Part shown: positions 36,051 to 44,556 of the stretch, one piece after another
Layout: every line of letters begins with the position of its first letter
Position numbering within the stretch: position 1 is the stretch's first letter
DNA from: Sphingobium boeckii
GTDB lineage: Bacteria; Pseudomonadota; Alphaproteobacteria; Sphingomonadales; Sphingomonadaceae
DNA: 64,000 bases
Assembly (NCBI RefSeq): GCF_014199215.1
Contig: NZ_JACIJC010000005.1
Span: 1 to 64,000, forward strand
Direction of reading: 5' to 3'
Program-made: the position numbers and the translations under genes
Notes under the pieces: generated by a model
Seen by the model: the letters and a program-made list of their open reading frames with translations, nothing else
The model's database searches: none
Told to the model about the DNA's origin: nothing

Positions 36051-36905
36051 CTATGCGTTGACCCTAGCCTCGCACAGATAGCCGATCAGCGTGCCGAGCG
36101 TTTCAGGCAGCGCCTTGCGGTGGGTCACCATATCGAGCATTCCGTGATCGAGCAGATATTCGGCGCGCTGGAAGCCTTCGGGCAGTTTCTCGCGGATCGT
36201 CGATTCGATCACGCGCTGCCCCGCAAAGCCGATCAGCGCATTGGGCTCCGCCAGTTGCACGTCGCCCAGCATCGCATAGCTGGCGGTGACGCCGCCGGTC
36301 GTGGGATCGGTCATCACCACGATATAGGGCAGGCCGGCATCGTGCAGCTCGGCGATCGCCACCGTGGTCTTGGGCATCTGCATGAGGGAGAGGATCCCCT
36401 CCTGCATCCGCGCGCCGCCCGCTGCGGTGAAGATGATATAGGGTGCGCGTTCGGCGATCGCGGTGCGCACGCCTTCGAGAAAGGCCGCGCCCACGCCAAG
36501 GCCCATCGATCCGCCCATGAAAGCGAAATCCTGCACGCCGACCACCGCGCGATGACCCTGGATCGTGCCGCTGGCGTTCATTAGCGCATCGGTTTCTCCG
36601 GTCGTGGCGCGCGCGGCCTTGATGCGATCGACATAGCGCTTGGAATCGCGGAATTTGAGCGGATCGTCTGCCACGCGGGGAATCGCCAGCGTGCGCCAGC
36701 TTCCCTCGTCGAGGATCTGGTTGAAGCGCGCATTCGGCCCGATTCGCTCATGATGATCGCATTTGGGGCAGACGGAGAGATTGTCTTCGAATTCCTTCAT
36801 GAAGATCATCTGCCCGCAGCTCTTGCACTTATGCCAGAGATTGTCGGGCGTCTCGCGCTTGGCGATGAAGGGGATCGCGTTGCGGACGCGGGTGAGCCAG
36901 CTCAT
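36051..36905 (-). CDS. accD: Acetyl-CoA carboxylase carboxyltransferase subunit beta
   Basis: Half of the carboxyltransferase that makes malonyl-CoA for fatty acid synthesis; the alpha subunit is encoded at 60219-61163. The 284 residues begin with a zinc ribbon (C27, C30, C46, C49 in CKSCGQMIF...CPKCDHH). The carboxyltransferase fold follows with [33 protein letters not shown] and [16 protein letters not shown]. Its ATG overlaps the trpA stop by four bases, and the trpA-accD-folC order is typical of the group. Confidence 0.96.
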   Translation of the reverse strand: MSWLTRVRNAIPFIAKRETPDNLWHKCKSCGQMIFMKEFEDNLSVCPKCDHHERIGPNARFNQILDEGSWRTLAIPRVADDPLKFRDSKRYVDRIKAARATTGETDALMNASGTIQGHRAVVGVQDFAFMGGSMGLGVGAAFLEGVRTAIAERAPYIIFTAAGGARMQEGILSLMQMPKTTVAIAELHDAGLPYIVVMTDPTTGGVTASYAMLGDVQLAEPNALIGFAGQRVIESTIREKLPEGFQRAEYLLDHGMLDMVTHRKALPETLGTLIGYLCEARVNA

Positions 36906-37741
36906 GCGGCCATTTCCTTTCGTGCGGTCAGCAGCGCTGCGGAGAGCGATGCGACATAATCCTTCACTGGCCCGGCAGCATGGGCGCCATGCTGGCCGAC
37001 CAGTTCGACGATGGCCGAGCCAACCACCACGCCATCCGCCACGCGGCCGATCGCCGCCGCCTGTTCGGGGGTGCGCACGCCGAAGCCGACGGCAATGGGC
37101 ACGTCGGTCGCGGCTTTCAGCTTGGCGACCGCGTTTTCGATGGAGCTTTGCGCGGCCTGCTGCAGCCCGGTGATCCCGGCGACCGATACATAATAGAGAA
37201 AGCCCGATGCGCCATTCAGTACGGCGGGAAGTCGCGCGGCGTCGGTGGTCGGCGTGGCCAGGCGGATAAGATGGAGCCCGGCGTGGCGGAGTGCAGGGCC
37301 AAGCTCGGCATCCTCTTCAGGCGGCAGATCGACGCAGATCACGCCATCCACGCCCGCATCGCGGGCGCTGGCGGCAAAGGCATCCGCACCGCGGCGGAGC
37401 ATGGGATTGGCATAGCCCATCAGGATCAGCGGCACCTGCGGATGTCGTGCCCGGAAATCGGAAGCGATCTTGAGGATATGCGCGGTGGTCGTGCCGGCGT
37501 CGAAGGCGCGCAGATTGGCGAGCTGGATCGCGGGGCCATCCGCCATCGGATCGGTGAAGGGCATCCCCAGCTCGATCACATCCGTGCCACCCGCCACCAG
37601 TGCATCAAGCACGTCTGCGGTACCCGCCGGCGTCGGATCGCCGCCGGTCACGAACGTGACGAGCGCCGCGCGGTTTGCGGCGGCGCACCGGGCGAAAGTG
37701 GCGGAGAGCCGATCGCGCACTGTGGGGGAGAGGGCGCTCAT
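36902..37741 (-). CDS. trpA: Tryptophan synthase alpha chain
   Basis: Cleaves indole-3-glycerol phosphate to indole, which passes to TrpB. The 279 residues show the TIM-barrel motifs [41 protein letters not shown] near residue 28 and LILMGYANP. The later [28 protein letters not shown] is also conserved. Its start overlaps the stop of the DUF559 gene by four bases (ATGA), and GGGGAGAGGA just upstream, part of a repeat arm, is the only good ribosome-binding site. Normally trpA follows trpB directly, so this start context was altered by the DUF559 insertion. Confidence 0.95.
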   Translation of the reverse strand: MSALSPTVRDRLSATFARCAAANRAALVTFVTGGDPTPAGTADVLDALVAGGTDVIELGMPFTDPMADGPAIQLANLRAFDAGTTTAHILKIASDFRARHPQVPLILMGYANPMLRRGADAFAASARDAGVDGVICVDLPPEEDAELGPALRHAGLHLIRLATPTTDAARLPAVLNGASGFLYYVSVAGITGLQQAAQSSIENAVAKLKAATDVPIAVGFGVRTPEQAAAIGRVADGVVVGSAIVELVGQHGAHAAGPVKDYVASLSAALLTARKEMAA

Positions 37742-38085
37742 TGAGTCCTCTCCCCGTTAGGTGAGAGGGTTGGGAGAGGGGCAGTGCCTGTCAAATTCAT
37801 CAGACTTTCCAATACGCCTTCCAGATTTCCCAGCACATCAGCATTTGTAAATCGCACGACCTGATAACCTTGCTTCTCGAAGAATTGGGTGCGCCTTAAA
37901 TCATAGTCGTGCCGTTCGCCATGGCTATCGCCATCCAGCTCGATCACGAGCATGGGCTCACGCGCGCTAAAATCGGCAATATACGGGCCGACCACTTTTT
38001 GCTTCCGGAATTTGATTCCGTTGAAGCGTTTGGCACGGAGTTGCAGCCATAATCGCAATTCCGGCTCGGTCGGTTCACAGCGCAT
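37738..38085 (-). CDS. DUF559 family protein (Vsr-like nuclease fold)
   Basis: A 115-residue protein of the DUF559 family, which has a very-short-patch-repair/restriction-endonuclease-like fold. Visible are PTEPELRLWLQLRAKR, then FRKQKVVGPYIADF (D38), LVIELDGDSHGERHDYDLRRTQFFEKQGYQVVRF (E49, D51, H55) and a C-terminal tail ([13 protein letters not shown]) encoded by repeat sequence. The catalytic acid pattern looks intact. It lies between trpB and trpA, inside inverted arms of a palindrome (37747-37781 and 38131-38170). This is an insertion into an operon that is usually uninterrupted. Activity on DNA has not been shown for most DUF559 proteins; nuclease is inferred from fold. Confidence 0.85.
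   Translation of the reverse strand: MRCEPTEPELRLWLQLRAKRFNGIKFRKQKVVGPYIADFSAREPMLVIELDGDSHGERHDYDLRRTQFFEKQGYQVVRFTNADVLGNLEGVLESLMNLTGTAPLPTLSPNGERTQ
37747..37781. repeat. Family E palindrome arm, trpA side of DUF559
   Basis: CCTCTCCCC-rich 35-base segment containing AGAGGGTTGGGAGAGGGG. It is 32/35 identical to the inverse of the segment at 38136-38170. On the minus strand it encodes the end of DUF559 and provides the GGGGAGAGG upstream of trpA. Confidence 0.88.
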
Positions 38086-38130
38086 TGCTTTGGCAATATT
38101 CGATGAGGCGTGGATCGCGCATGTCTTCGG

Positions 38131-38170
38131 CCTCCCCCTCTCCCAACCCTCTCCCCTGAAGGGGAGAGGG
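38131..38170. repeat. Family E palindrome arm, trpB side of DUF559
   Basis: CCTCTCCCAACCCTCTCCCC followed by a local hairpin (CTCTCCCCTGAAGGGGAGAG), ending just after the trpB stop. It is inverted relative to the arm at 37747-37781. The local hairpin could attenuate transcription between trpB and trpA. Confidence 0.88.
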
Positions 38171-38173
38171 CTA

Positions 38174-39406
38174 TTAGATCTCCGTCTCCAGCGCTTCGGC
38201 TACGGTGAAGATATCCTTGTCGCCGCGGCCGCTCAAATTGATCACCAGCAATTTATCCGCATCCATGGTCGGCGCGATCTTTTCCGCGGCGGCGGTGGCG
38301 TGGGCAGATTCGAGCGCGGGGATGATGCCTTCCAGCGCGGACAGGCGCTGGAAGCTCGCCAGCGCTTCCGCATCGGTGATCGGCACATATTGCACGCGGC
38401 CGATCTCATGGAGCCAGCTATGTTCGGGACCGATGCCGGGATAATCGAGGCCGGCCGAGATGCTGTGCGCCTCGGTGATCTGGCCATCGTCATCCTGCAG
38501 CAGATAGGTGCGGTTGCCGTGGAGCACGCCCGATGCGCCGCCCGCGAGGCTCGCGGCGTGCTTGCCGGTCTCTATGCCTTCGCCCGCCGCCTCGACGCCG
38601 ATCATGGCGACTTCGGGATCGTCGAGAAAGGGATGGAACATGCCGATCGCATTCGATCCGCCGCCTACGGGGGCGATCAGCAAATCGGGCAGTCGGCCTT
38701 CATATTCAAGCATCTGCGCGCGGGTCTCGGTGCCGATCACCGACTGGAAATCGCGCACGAGTTCGGGATAGGGATGCGGACCCGCCGCGGTGCCGATGAT
38801 GTAGAATGTGTCATGCACGTTCGCGACCCAGTGGCGTAGCGCCTCGTTCATCGCATCCTTCAGCGTCTTCGATCCGGATTCGACCGCATGGACTTCCGCG
38901 CCGAGCAGCCGCATCCGGAACACATTGGGCTTCTGCCGCTCGATATCGCGCGCGCCCATGAAGATCGTGCAGGGCAGGCCAAAGCGCGCCGCCACGGTCG
39001 CGGTGGCCACGCCATGCTGGCCCGCGCCTGTCTCGGCGATGATCTTTTTCTTGCCCATCCGCATCGCCAGCAGGATCTGACCGATGCAATTGTTGATCTT
39101 GTGCGCGCCGGTGTGGTTCAGTTCCTCGCGCTTGAGGTATATTTTCGCGCCTTTGCCTGCGGGCGCTTCGGCGCGCAGTGCTTCGGTCAGGCGCTCTGCA
39201 TAATAAAGCGGGCTGGGACGGCCGACATAATGCTTCATCAGATCGTCGAATTGCGCCTTGAACGCGGGATCGGCCTTGGCCGCGCGGTAATGCGCCTCAA
39301 GATCGAGGATGAGCGGCATCAGCGTCTCGGCGACATAGCGCCCGCCGAATTCGCCGAAATGCCCGCGGTCATCGGGCTGGCTGCGGAGTGAGTTGATCAG
39401 GGTCAT
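38174..39406 (-). CDS. trpB: Tryptophan synthase beta chain
   Basis: PLP subunit joining indole and serine to tryptophan. In the 410 residues, [16 protein letters not shown] starts the domain. K103 in [12 protein letters not shown] is the PLP lysine, and [28 protein letters not shown] (phosphate-binding) and [14 protein letters not shown] follow. Length is normal. It follows trpF after 117 bases that contain no gene. Downstream the operon is split by the DUF559 unit before trpA. PLP-binding residues are intact, so the synthase should be functional. Confidence 0.96.
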   Translation of the reverse strand: MTLINSLRSQPDDRGHFGEFGGRYVAETLMPLILDLEAHYRAAKADPAFKAQFDDLMKHYVGRPSPLYYAERLTEALRAEAPAGKGAKIYLKREELNHTGAHKINNCIGQILLAMRMGKKKIIAETGAGQHGVATATVAARFGLPCTIFMGARDIERQKPNVFRMRLLGAEVHAVESGSKTLKDAMNEALRHWVANVHDTFYIIGTAAGPHPYPELVRDFQSVIGTETRAQMLEYEGRLPDLLIAPVGGGSNAIGMFHPFLDDPEVAMIGVEAAGEGIETGKHAASLAGGASGVLHGNRTYLLQDDDGQITEAHSISAGLDYPGIGPEHSWLHEIGRVQYVPITDAEALASFQRLSALEGIIPALESAHATAAAEKIAPTMDADKLLVINLSGRGDKDIFTVAEALETEI

Positions 39407-39523
39407 GTTAAATTCCGTTTTTATCGAGCGCGGTGGGGCTATTCTTTCGGGCGGTGCTGGGTCGCCAGCTCGGCCTCGTCATGAACAGCCCTTGGGGCAC
39501 GCGCGTATGGAACGGATAGCGAG

Positions 39524-40168
39524 TCATAATGCGGCCACGGCTTTAAGGAATGCGGCGATCTTGTCCACATCCTTGATGCCCGGCGCGGATTCGACGCCCG
39601 AGGACGTGTCGAGCAACGTCGCGCCGGTTATCCGGGCGGCCTCGGCGAGATTGCCCGCGTCGACCCCGCCGGAGAGCGCCCATGGCATCCCGTGGCGAAA
39701 TCCCTCGAGCAGCTTCCAATCGAAGCGCAGACCCATGCCGCCGGGCAGTGCCGCATTCTCGGGAGTCTTGGCATCGAACAGGATGCGGTCCGCTGCGCCG
39801 TCGAACATCGCCGCGGTGGCGAGGTCGGCGCTGGCGCGCACGGGGATCGCCTTCCAGATTTCGATGCCGAAGCGCTTGGCGATCGCGGACACGCGCGCAG
39901 GGCTTTCATGACCATGCAATTGGATGGCATCGAGCGCAGCCGCGCCGGCGGCGGCATCCAGCATCGCATCGTCGGGATCGACGAACACGCCGACTTTGCG
40001 GATATGACCCGGGACGCGTGCGGCAAGCCTTTGCGCTCGTGCAAAATCCAGATGCCGTGGCGATTTGGGGAAGAATACAAATCCGACATGGCTGGCACCA
40101 TGTTTGATGGCGGCATCAAGCGTTTGGGGCGTGGAAAGGCCGCAGATTTTGGCAGAGACTCGATTCAT
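39524..40168 (-). CDS. trpF: Phosphoribosylanthranilate isomerase
   Basis: Amadori rearrangement of phosphoribosylanthranilate in tryptophan synthesis. The 214-residue TIM barrel shows AKICGLSTPQTLDAAIKHGASHVGFVFFPKSPRH (catalytic Cys9 region), VGVFVDPDD, LHGHESP and the C-terminal ALSGGVDAGNLAEAARITGATLLDTSSGVESAPGIKD with the catalytic Asp. It lies directly upstream of trpB on the same strand. The 230 bases further upstream, to pyrF, hold two palindromic repeats (40212 and 40291) and no gene. Confidence 0.95.
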   Translation of the reverse strand: MNRVSAKICGLSTPQTLDAAIKHGASHVGFVFFPKSPRHLDFARAQRLAARVPGHIRKVGVFVDPDDAMLDAAAGAAALDAIQLHGHESPARVSAIAKRFGIEIWKAIPVRASADLATAAMFDGAADRILFDAKTPENAALPGGMGLRFDWKLLEGFRHGMPWALSGGVDAGNLAEAARITGATLLDTSSGVESAPGIKDVDKIAAFLKAVAAL

Positions 40169-40211
40169 CCCGTCCCTCTACCGCAAGCGGAAGTTCAGTG
40201 CGAACCTGCTT

Positions 40212-40271
40212 CCGTTTGTCCCGAGCCTGAGCGCCTGCCTTGCAAGCAGTCGAAGGGCTCGGGACAAACGG
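40212..40271. repeat. Family A palindrome, variant copy 7
   Basis: Arms CCGTTTGTCCCGAGCCTGAG and the inverse around CGAAGGGCTCGGGACAAACGG; the inner part differs from the main family A, having a CGCCTGCCTTGCAAGCAG centre. It lies between trpF and the next repeat, upstream of the trp genes. Confidence 0.85.
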
Positions 40272-40290
40272 TTGGGAGGCTGACCTCCGT

Positions 40291-40376
40291 GTCATTCCCG
40301 CGCAGGCGGGAATCCAGCTTTGCCTGGAAGCATCCGAAAGAAGAAGAAGCGGGATCCCCGCGTTCGCGGGGATGAC
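40291..40376. repeat. Family B palindrome, copy 1
   Basis: Left arm GTCATTCCCGCGCAGGCGGG and right arm CCCCGCGTTCGCGGGGATGAC with AATCCAGC and GCGGGAT inside. Family B recurs at 46874 and 55381, and a related form flanks the GIY-YIG gene at 54618 and 54972. Confidence 0.9.
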
Positions 40377-40399
40377 AGGTGGGTTATGACCAGGGTGGC

Positions 40400-41074
40400 T
40401 TACAAAGTCGCCGCGATATCGCGTGCGGCCTGATCGGGATCCTCCGCCCCCGTGATCGGACGGCCCACAACGAGGATCGACGCGCCGGCATCAAGCGCCT
40501 TGCGGGGGGTCATGACGCGCTTCTGGTCGCCGATCACGCCGCCCGCGGGGCGCACGCCGGGGACGACGAAGAAACCACCCGGCCAGATCTTGCGCGCCGC
40601 AGCGACCTCATTGCCCGAACAGACCACACCATCGAGTCCGGCATCCTTGGCAAGCTGGGTCAGGCGCATAACCTGATCATGCGGATCGGCGGGGAGGCCG
40701 ACCGAGGCGAGATCGTCGCCATCGAGACTGGTGAGCACGGTGACGCCGACGACCTTGGTGCCGAGGGGGGCGGCCGCCTTGGCGTCTTCCATCATCGCGC
40801 GTCCACCCGAGGCGTGAACGGTGAGGATCGCGGGTTCGAGCGCGCGGAGCGCCTGGATCGCCTTGCCAACGGTGTTGGGAATATCGTGCAGCTTGAGGTC
40901 GAGAAAGATCGGCAGACCGAGCGCCGCCATGTCGCGCACGCCAGAGCGGCCGTTGGCGGTGAAGAATTCAAGACCTAGCTTGATCCCGCCCACGTGATTG
41001 CGGACTCTGGAAGCGATCGCCTTGGCGCGTTCGAGATCGGGCGTGTCGAGCGCCACATAGACTGGACTGCTCAT
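40400..41074 (-). CDS. pyrF: Orotidine 5'-phosphate decarboxylase
   Basis: Last step of UMP synthesis. The 224-residue TIM barrel starts PVYVALDTPDLERAKAIASRVRN. KLGLEFFTANG and the catalytic IFLDLKLHDIPNTVGKAIQAL (Asp-x-Lys-x-x-Asp) are near residue 58. VVPGVRPAGGVIGDQKRVMTPRKALDAGASILVVGRPIT is the phosphate site. ATG 41074 overlaps the lapA stop by four bases; the open frame continues upstream but only inside lapA. The GC-rich upstream overlap suggests translational coupling with lapA. Confidence 0.94.
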   Translation of the reverse strand: MSSPVYVALDTPDLERAKAIASRVRNHVGGIKLGLEFFTANGRSGVRDMAALGLPIFLDLKLHDIPNTVGKAIQALRALEPAILTVHASGGRAMMEDAKAAAPLGTKVVGVTVLTSLDGDDLASVGLPADPHDQVMRLTQLAKDAGLDGVVCSGNEVAAARKIWPGGFFVVPGVRPAGGVIGDQKRVMTPRKALDAGASILVVGRPITGAEDPDQAARDIAATL

Positions 41075-41415
41075 GAAACACCTGGCGGCACGGCGGTGGG
41101 GATCGAGGCGGGCGGGATCGAATCGCCGGGATCGGAGGACACGACCGGCGCGGTGGTGACCGAATAGCCGCGCGCCGCATCCAGCGCGCGTTCCGTGCTT
41201 TCCAGCTTGCGGCGCATTCGCCACCGGGTCGCGCGGTGCAGGATGAAGGTGGGCAACAGGCCGATCAGAAAGGCGGAGAACAGAAGCACGGGCAGCTTCG
41301 AATCGATCTGGACATCACCCCATAAATTGAGTGTCACCGGGGTCCAATTCCCGAAGGAAAAGATCACCGCCACCACGGCCAGTATCACCCAGAAGATCGT
41401 TTTCAAAAATTGCAT
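41071..41415 (-). CDS. lapA: LapA family membrane protein
   Basis: A 114-residue inner-membrane protein of the LapA (DUF1049) family, linked to lipopolysaccharide assembly in E. coli. Two hydrophobic segments are visible: LKTIFWVILAVVAVIFSFGNW at residues about 4-24 and LPVLLFSAFLIGLLPTFILH at about 41-60. A charged cytoplasmic region (RRKLESTERALDAARG) and a Ser/Pro-rich tail follow. It precedes pyrF with a four-base ATGA overlap. In other alphaproteobacteria a lapA-like gene often precedes pyrF, so this is a conserved neighbourhood. Confidence 0.85.
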   Translation of the reverse strand: MQFLKTIFWVILAVVAVIFSFGNWTPVTLNLWGDVQIDSKLPVLLFSAFLIGLLPTFILHRATRWRMRRKLESTERALDAARGYSVTTAPVVSSDPGDSIPPASIPTAVPPGVS

Positions 41416-41496
41416 GTGGTGCGCCCCGTGTCGTTCATTGAAGATAATAGGCCGTTTTCTGCGGATTTGCCAAGGATGGCTATGTCCATCGCCGTC

Positions 41497-43809
41497 TCAT
41501 TCTATTTCCGCGCGCAGTTCCGTGAACAGATCGGGCACGGTTTTCAGCCGCGGTTCCTCTTCATCCAGGATGGCGATGAAGGCCGCGCGCTTCATCCGGG
41601 CGGCAATGCCCTCGGGCAGGGCGGCTTCCGCGGGCAGGCTGGAAAGCAAGATGTCGATAAGCCGGTCCGCGCCGTGCAGACGGCCCCAAAGATAGTCATT
41701 TTCGCGAAACGCGCGGCTGAAGAAGGCGCCGAAGCTGTTGAACTGGACGCCTTTCAGCGTGGCTTCCGCGCCCCCGCTGCGGATCGCATGGGCGTCATCT
41801 GGCGAGATGCGATCGACTTTCACCGGATCGAATTCGTCGAGTCCCTCGCCCTGCAGCAGCGGCAGCGTGGCAATGTCATAATAAGGAAAGCCCAGATAGG
41901 TGAGCAGCATCGTGCGGCGTTCGGCCTTGGGCAGATCGGCCAGCGCCTCGGCGATGCGCTCGTCCGTCATCGCATCCAGGCCGTTCAGATTGCGCGCGGC
42001 GGCCAGCGCATCGAGCGCGGCGGCGGGATCGTTCATCACCTTTTGCGCCGCTTCGATCATCGGGGCGGCAAAGAGATCGCGGATTTCAAGATCCAGATAG
42101 AGCGCCAGGCATTCGTAAATGGCGTTGCGCAGCGCGTCGAGCGCGGGCAGCGGCGCTTCAGCCAGTGCGGAGACTTCGCCCAGGCGACGCGCCATGAAGC
42201 GCAGACGGCGGATGCGGAAATTGAGATCGTGATCGCGGAAGAATTCGATCGCCTTGGCAGACGCGCCGCTGTTCCGCCCGCCCACCCGCTCCAGTCCGCG
42301 CGCATGGAGCGCCGAGACCAGCATCATGCGGATCGCGTCGGCGCGGGGCGGGTGTGTGGCATTTTCCCCCAGCCGCGCGATCATCGCCGCCATTTCACCG
42401 ATCACCGCAGACAGCTTCAAATGGCCATAAGCGGCATAGGCATGGCCCGCGCTCTTTGCGCCGCGATCCTGCGCCTTCTCGCGCCAGGCGGAGAGGCGCG
42501 CCGCGGTCGGGCGATCGAGGAACAGCGTCATGCCGAACAGCGCCTCGATCGATTCCTCCACCTCTTCGCGCAGCGCCTCGACGACTTCGCGCATCCGCCG
42601 AATGCGGGTGGAGCGCTGATCGATCGCATCGAGATTGTCGCGGATCGGCTGGGTGCGGGGCAAATCGGAAAGCGCGCCGAAGATCGTGCCGAAGAAGCCG
42701 GGCAGCGCATCGTCATCCGCATTCCGCGTGATCCCGATCGAGCGCACGCCGGGCTTGGGATCGATATAGACGAAACGCCGGTCCACCTCGCGGCGCGCGG
42801 GGCGGTTTTTCAGTGCATCGATCGCCGGCTTGAACGGCGCGTTGGCGAGCACGGATCCGTCGATCAGCACGGTATCCTCGGCCAGCAATGCACCGGCATG
42901 GCGCGGCAAGATGCGTTTCAGAAAGGCCGTGCGCCCCGGCCAGGCCTGGCCCCGCTCTTTCAGAACAGTGTCAAGTTCAGCGACCGTGAAGGGCGGGAAA
43001 GCACCAGGAAAGCTGGCAGTGGCGCGCGCGGCGAACGCCAGATCGGCGGCGTCGCCCAGGCCGCGGGCATCATGCGCGCGGTTTGAAAAGCCGATAACTA
43101 GACGATGTTCAGTTTCAATCACTTTGGGCGGGCTATGCAGCCTGAGCGATTCCGGATGACCCCGGAAATCGGTGACCGTCACAAACAGATCGAGCGGCTG
43201 GCTGGGCGGCAGCAGCGGCGGGCCGGGTTCGCTCTTCTGCATGGCCTCCAGCGCGTTCAGCAGCAATGTGGTGAAGCCAGCGCCGCCAAAGGGCGGCTCG
43301 AACCAGCGCGCCCGGATGAAGCGGGAGAGCTTGCCCTTCACCTCGGTCTGCGTATCGGGATCGACGGTGCGCTCCACCGTGCCGTCCTTGCGCCCCGCCG
43401 CCATCCACACGATCGGCGTCGCCCAGAATTTGCTGAATTTGGAGAGCGGCCGCGCATCGGGATCGAGCAGCCGGTCTATATCGGCGCATTCGAGCCAGAG
43501 ATCGGTGAGCGGCTCGAGCGATTGCCCGGTGACGATCGCCTGGGAGAGGAAGATGCCGTTGATCCCGCCAGCGGACGCACCCGCGACGATATCGGTCAGC
43601 ACGCGCATCTTCGTGCCGGTTTCGGCCTGAATGGTTTCCAGCAGCGCGCGATACACGCTTTGGCTGCCGGTGTCGGCGGGGCGGCCGTCGTGAAAATCCC
43701 GGCTCGCGCGCGCCAGCCGCCAGATCTCCTTGGTGATGCCATGCATGTAAACAGCGAGCGAAATTCCGCCATAGCAGACGAGCGCCAGCCGCAGTTCCTT
43801 CTCCCGCAT
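41497..43809 (-). CDS. Patatin-like phospholipase family protein
   Basis: A 770-residue protein. A patatin domain occupies roughly residues 1-310. It has LALVCYGGISLAVYMHGITKEI, the nucleophile elbow DIVAGASAGGINGIFLS (Ser of GASAGG, near residue 78) and the catalytic Asp in DGSVLANAPFKPAID. The remaining 460 residues are helical, include IDPKPGVRS and a YLGFPYYDIATLPLLQGEGLDEFDPVKVDRISPDDA segment, and have no transmembrane helix that I see. This long class (DUF3376-type C-terminus) is known in alphaproteobacteria and actinobacteria and presumably hydrolyses lipid acyl chains; substrate unknown. Confidence 0.82.
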   Translation of the reverse strand: MREKELRLALVCYGGISLAVYMHGITKEIWRLARASRDFHDGRPADTGSQSVYRALLETIQAETGTKMRVLTDIVAGASAGGINGIFLSQAIVTGQSLEPLTDLWLECADIDRLLDPDARPLSKFSKFWATPIVWMAAGRKDGTVERTVDPDTQTEVKGKLSRFIRARWFEPPFGGAGFTTLLLNALEAMQKSEPGPPLLPPSQPLDLFVTVTDFRGHPESLRLHSPPKVIETEHRLVIGFSNRAHDARGLGDAADLAFAARATASFPGAFPPFTVAELDTVLKERGQAWPGRTAFLKRILPRHAGALLAEDTVLIDGSVLANAPFKPAIDALKNRPARREVDRRFVYIDPKPGVRSIGITRNADDDALPGFFGTIFGALSDLPRTQPIRDNLDAIDQRSTRIRRMREVVEALREEVEESIEALFGMTLFLDRPTAARLSAWREKAQDRGAKSAGHAYAAYGHLKLSAVIGEMAAMIARLGENATHPPRADAIRMMLVSALHARGLERVGGRNSGASAKAIEFFRDHDLNFRIRRLRFMARRLGEVSALAEAPLPALDALRNAIYECLALYLDLEIRDLFAAPMIEAAQKVMNDPAAALDALAAARNLNGLDAMTDERIAEALADLPKAERRTMLLTYLGFPYYDIATLPLLQGEGLDEFDPVKVDRISPDDAHAIRSGGAEATLKGVQFNSFGAFFSRAFRENDYLWGRLHGADRLIDILLSSLPAEAALPEGIAARMKRAAFIAILDEEEPRLKTVPDLFTELRAEIE

Positions 43810-43850
43810 GGCGCATGGTTGGCAGGGGCGGGCGGGAAAGTCGAGAGCGC

Positions 43851-44354
43851 TCAGCGCTTTGAGCGTTGCTGTTCGCTTTTCGGAAATATCAATGGCGCGC
43901 CAAGATCGCGAACCGCCTTTTGCTGTTCAACGTCCCGATTTTCGGCGGGCAATGAAGGTCCAGTTATCGGATCGATCACCAGCATTTGGTCCGTCGAGGA
44001 CAGAATGCTGCCGACCACCGTTCCTACGGCCCCGACCCTTGGAAATACATCGCAACTGGATATTACTTCGGGCTTCAACAGAATATTTTTTCCCGCATAT
44101 GAGCCTTGGCGCATCGCGATGACGCGCGCTTCCACCGTGGATCGATTCACTGCTACAATTTGCACGTCGGCCGCGATAATATCTCCGACTTTATCAACTG
44201 GAATGCCGTGTCTTTGAATATAGGGTGGAAGATCGGGCAATCCACGAAGATAGGATCTCATACTCTCGCTTGTGCGACACGCATGAGCCGACTGTATGGT
44301 ACAGGTCAGCGTTACCAGTATGAAGAAAAATCGTGATGGACCGCAATTTTTCAT
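43851..44354 (-). CDS. Predicted secreted protein, unknown
   Basis: A 167-residue protein with an N-terminal signal peptide (KNCGPSRFFFILVTLTCTIQSAHACR, cleavage probably after AHA). The mature part is a small beta-rich domain (DIIAADVQIVAVNRSTVEARVIAM, FPRVGAVGTVVGSILS). It is close to an AT-rich stretch (44340-44480) and its codons use more A/T than neighbours, suggesting recent acquisition. It lies 42 bases upstream of the patatin-like gene on the same strand. I do not recognise a family. Evidence for a real gene is the signal peptide and length without stops. Confidence 0.6.
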   Translation of the reverse strand: MKNCGPSRFFFILVTLTCTIQSAHACRTSESMRSYLRGLPDLPPYIQRHGIPVDKVGDIIAADVQIVAVNRSTVEARVIAMRQGSYAGKNILLKPEVISSCDVFPRVGAVGTVVGSILSSTDQMLVIDPITGPSLPAENRDVEQQKAVRDLGAPLIFPKSEQQRSKR

Positions 44355-44556
44355 AATAAAAACTCTTAAAATAGAAATATCTGTTGTTTCTTATGTAATA
44401 AATACTATTCTTTATAGAATTGCGACCGATAAATTCATATCGGCATCATTCTGCACCAAAACTGCACATCTCTTGCGCGGCATCAGCAACCGTCCCGGAT
44501 CAGCAATGCTTGGCGCGGCTTCACAAGGCCGATCATGTCCAAAGGGGAGATGATCG

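Noticed and set aside
4005-40376. CRISPR array suggested by repeated palindromes
   Set aside because: The repeats are kilobases apart with no regular spacers and no cas genes, so they are dispersed intergenic palindromes.
41410-43086. 558-codon plus-strand frame over the patatin-like gene
   Set aside because: Antisense shadow with no familiar motif; the minus-strand gene has complete catalytic motifs.
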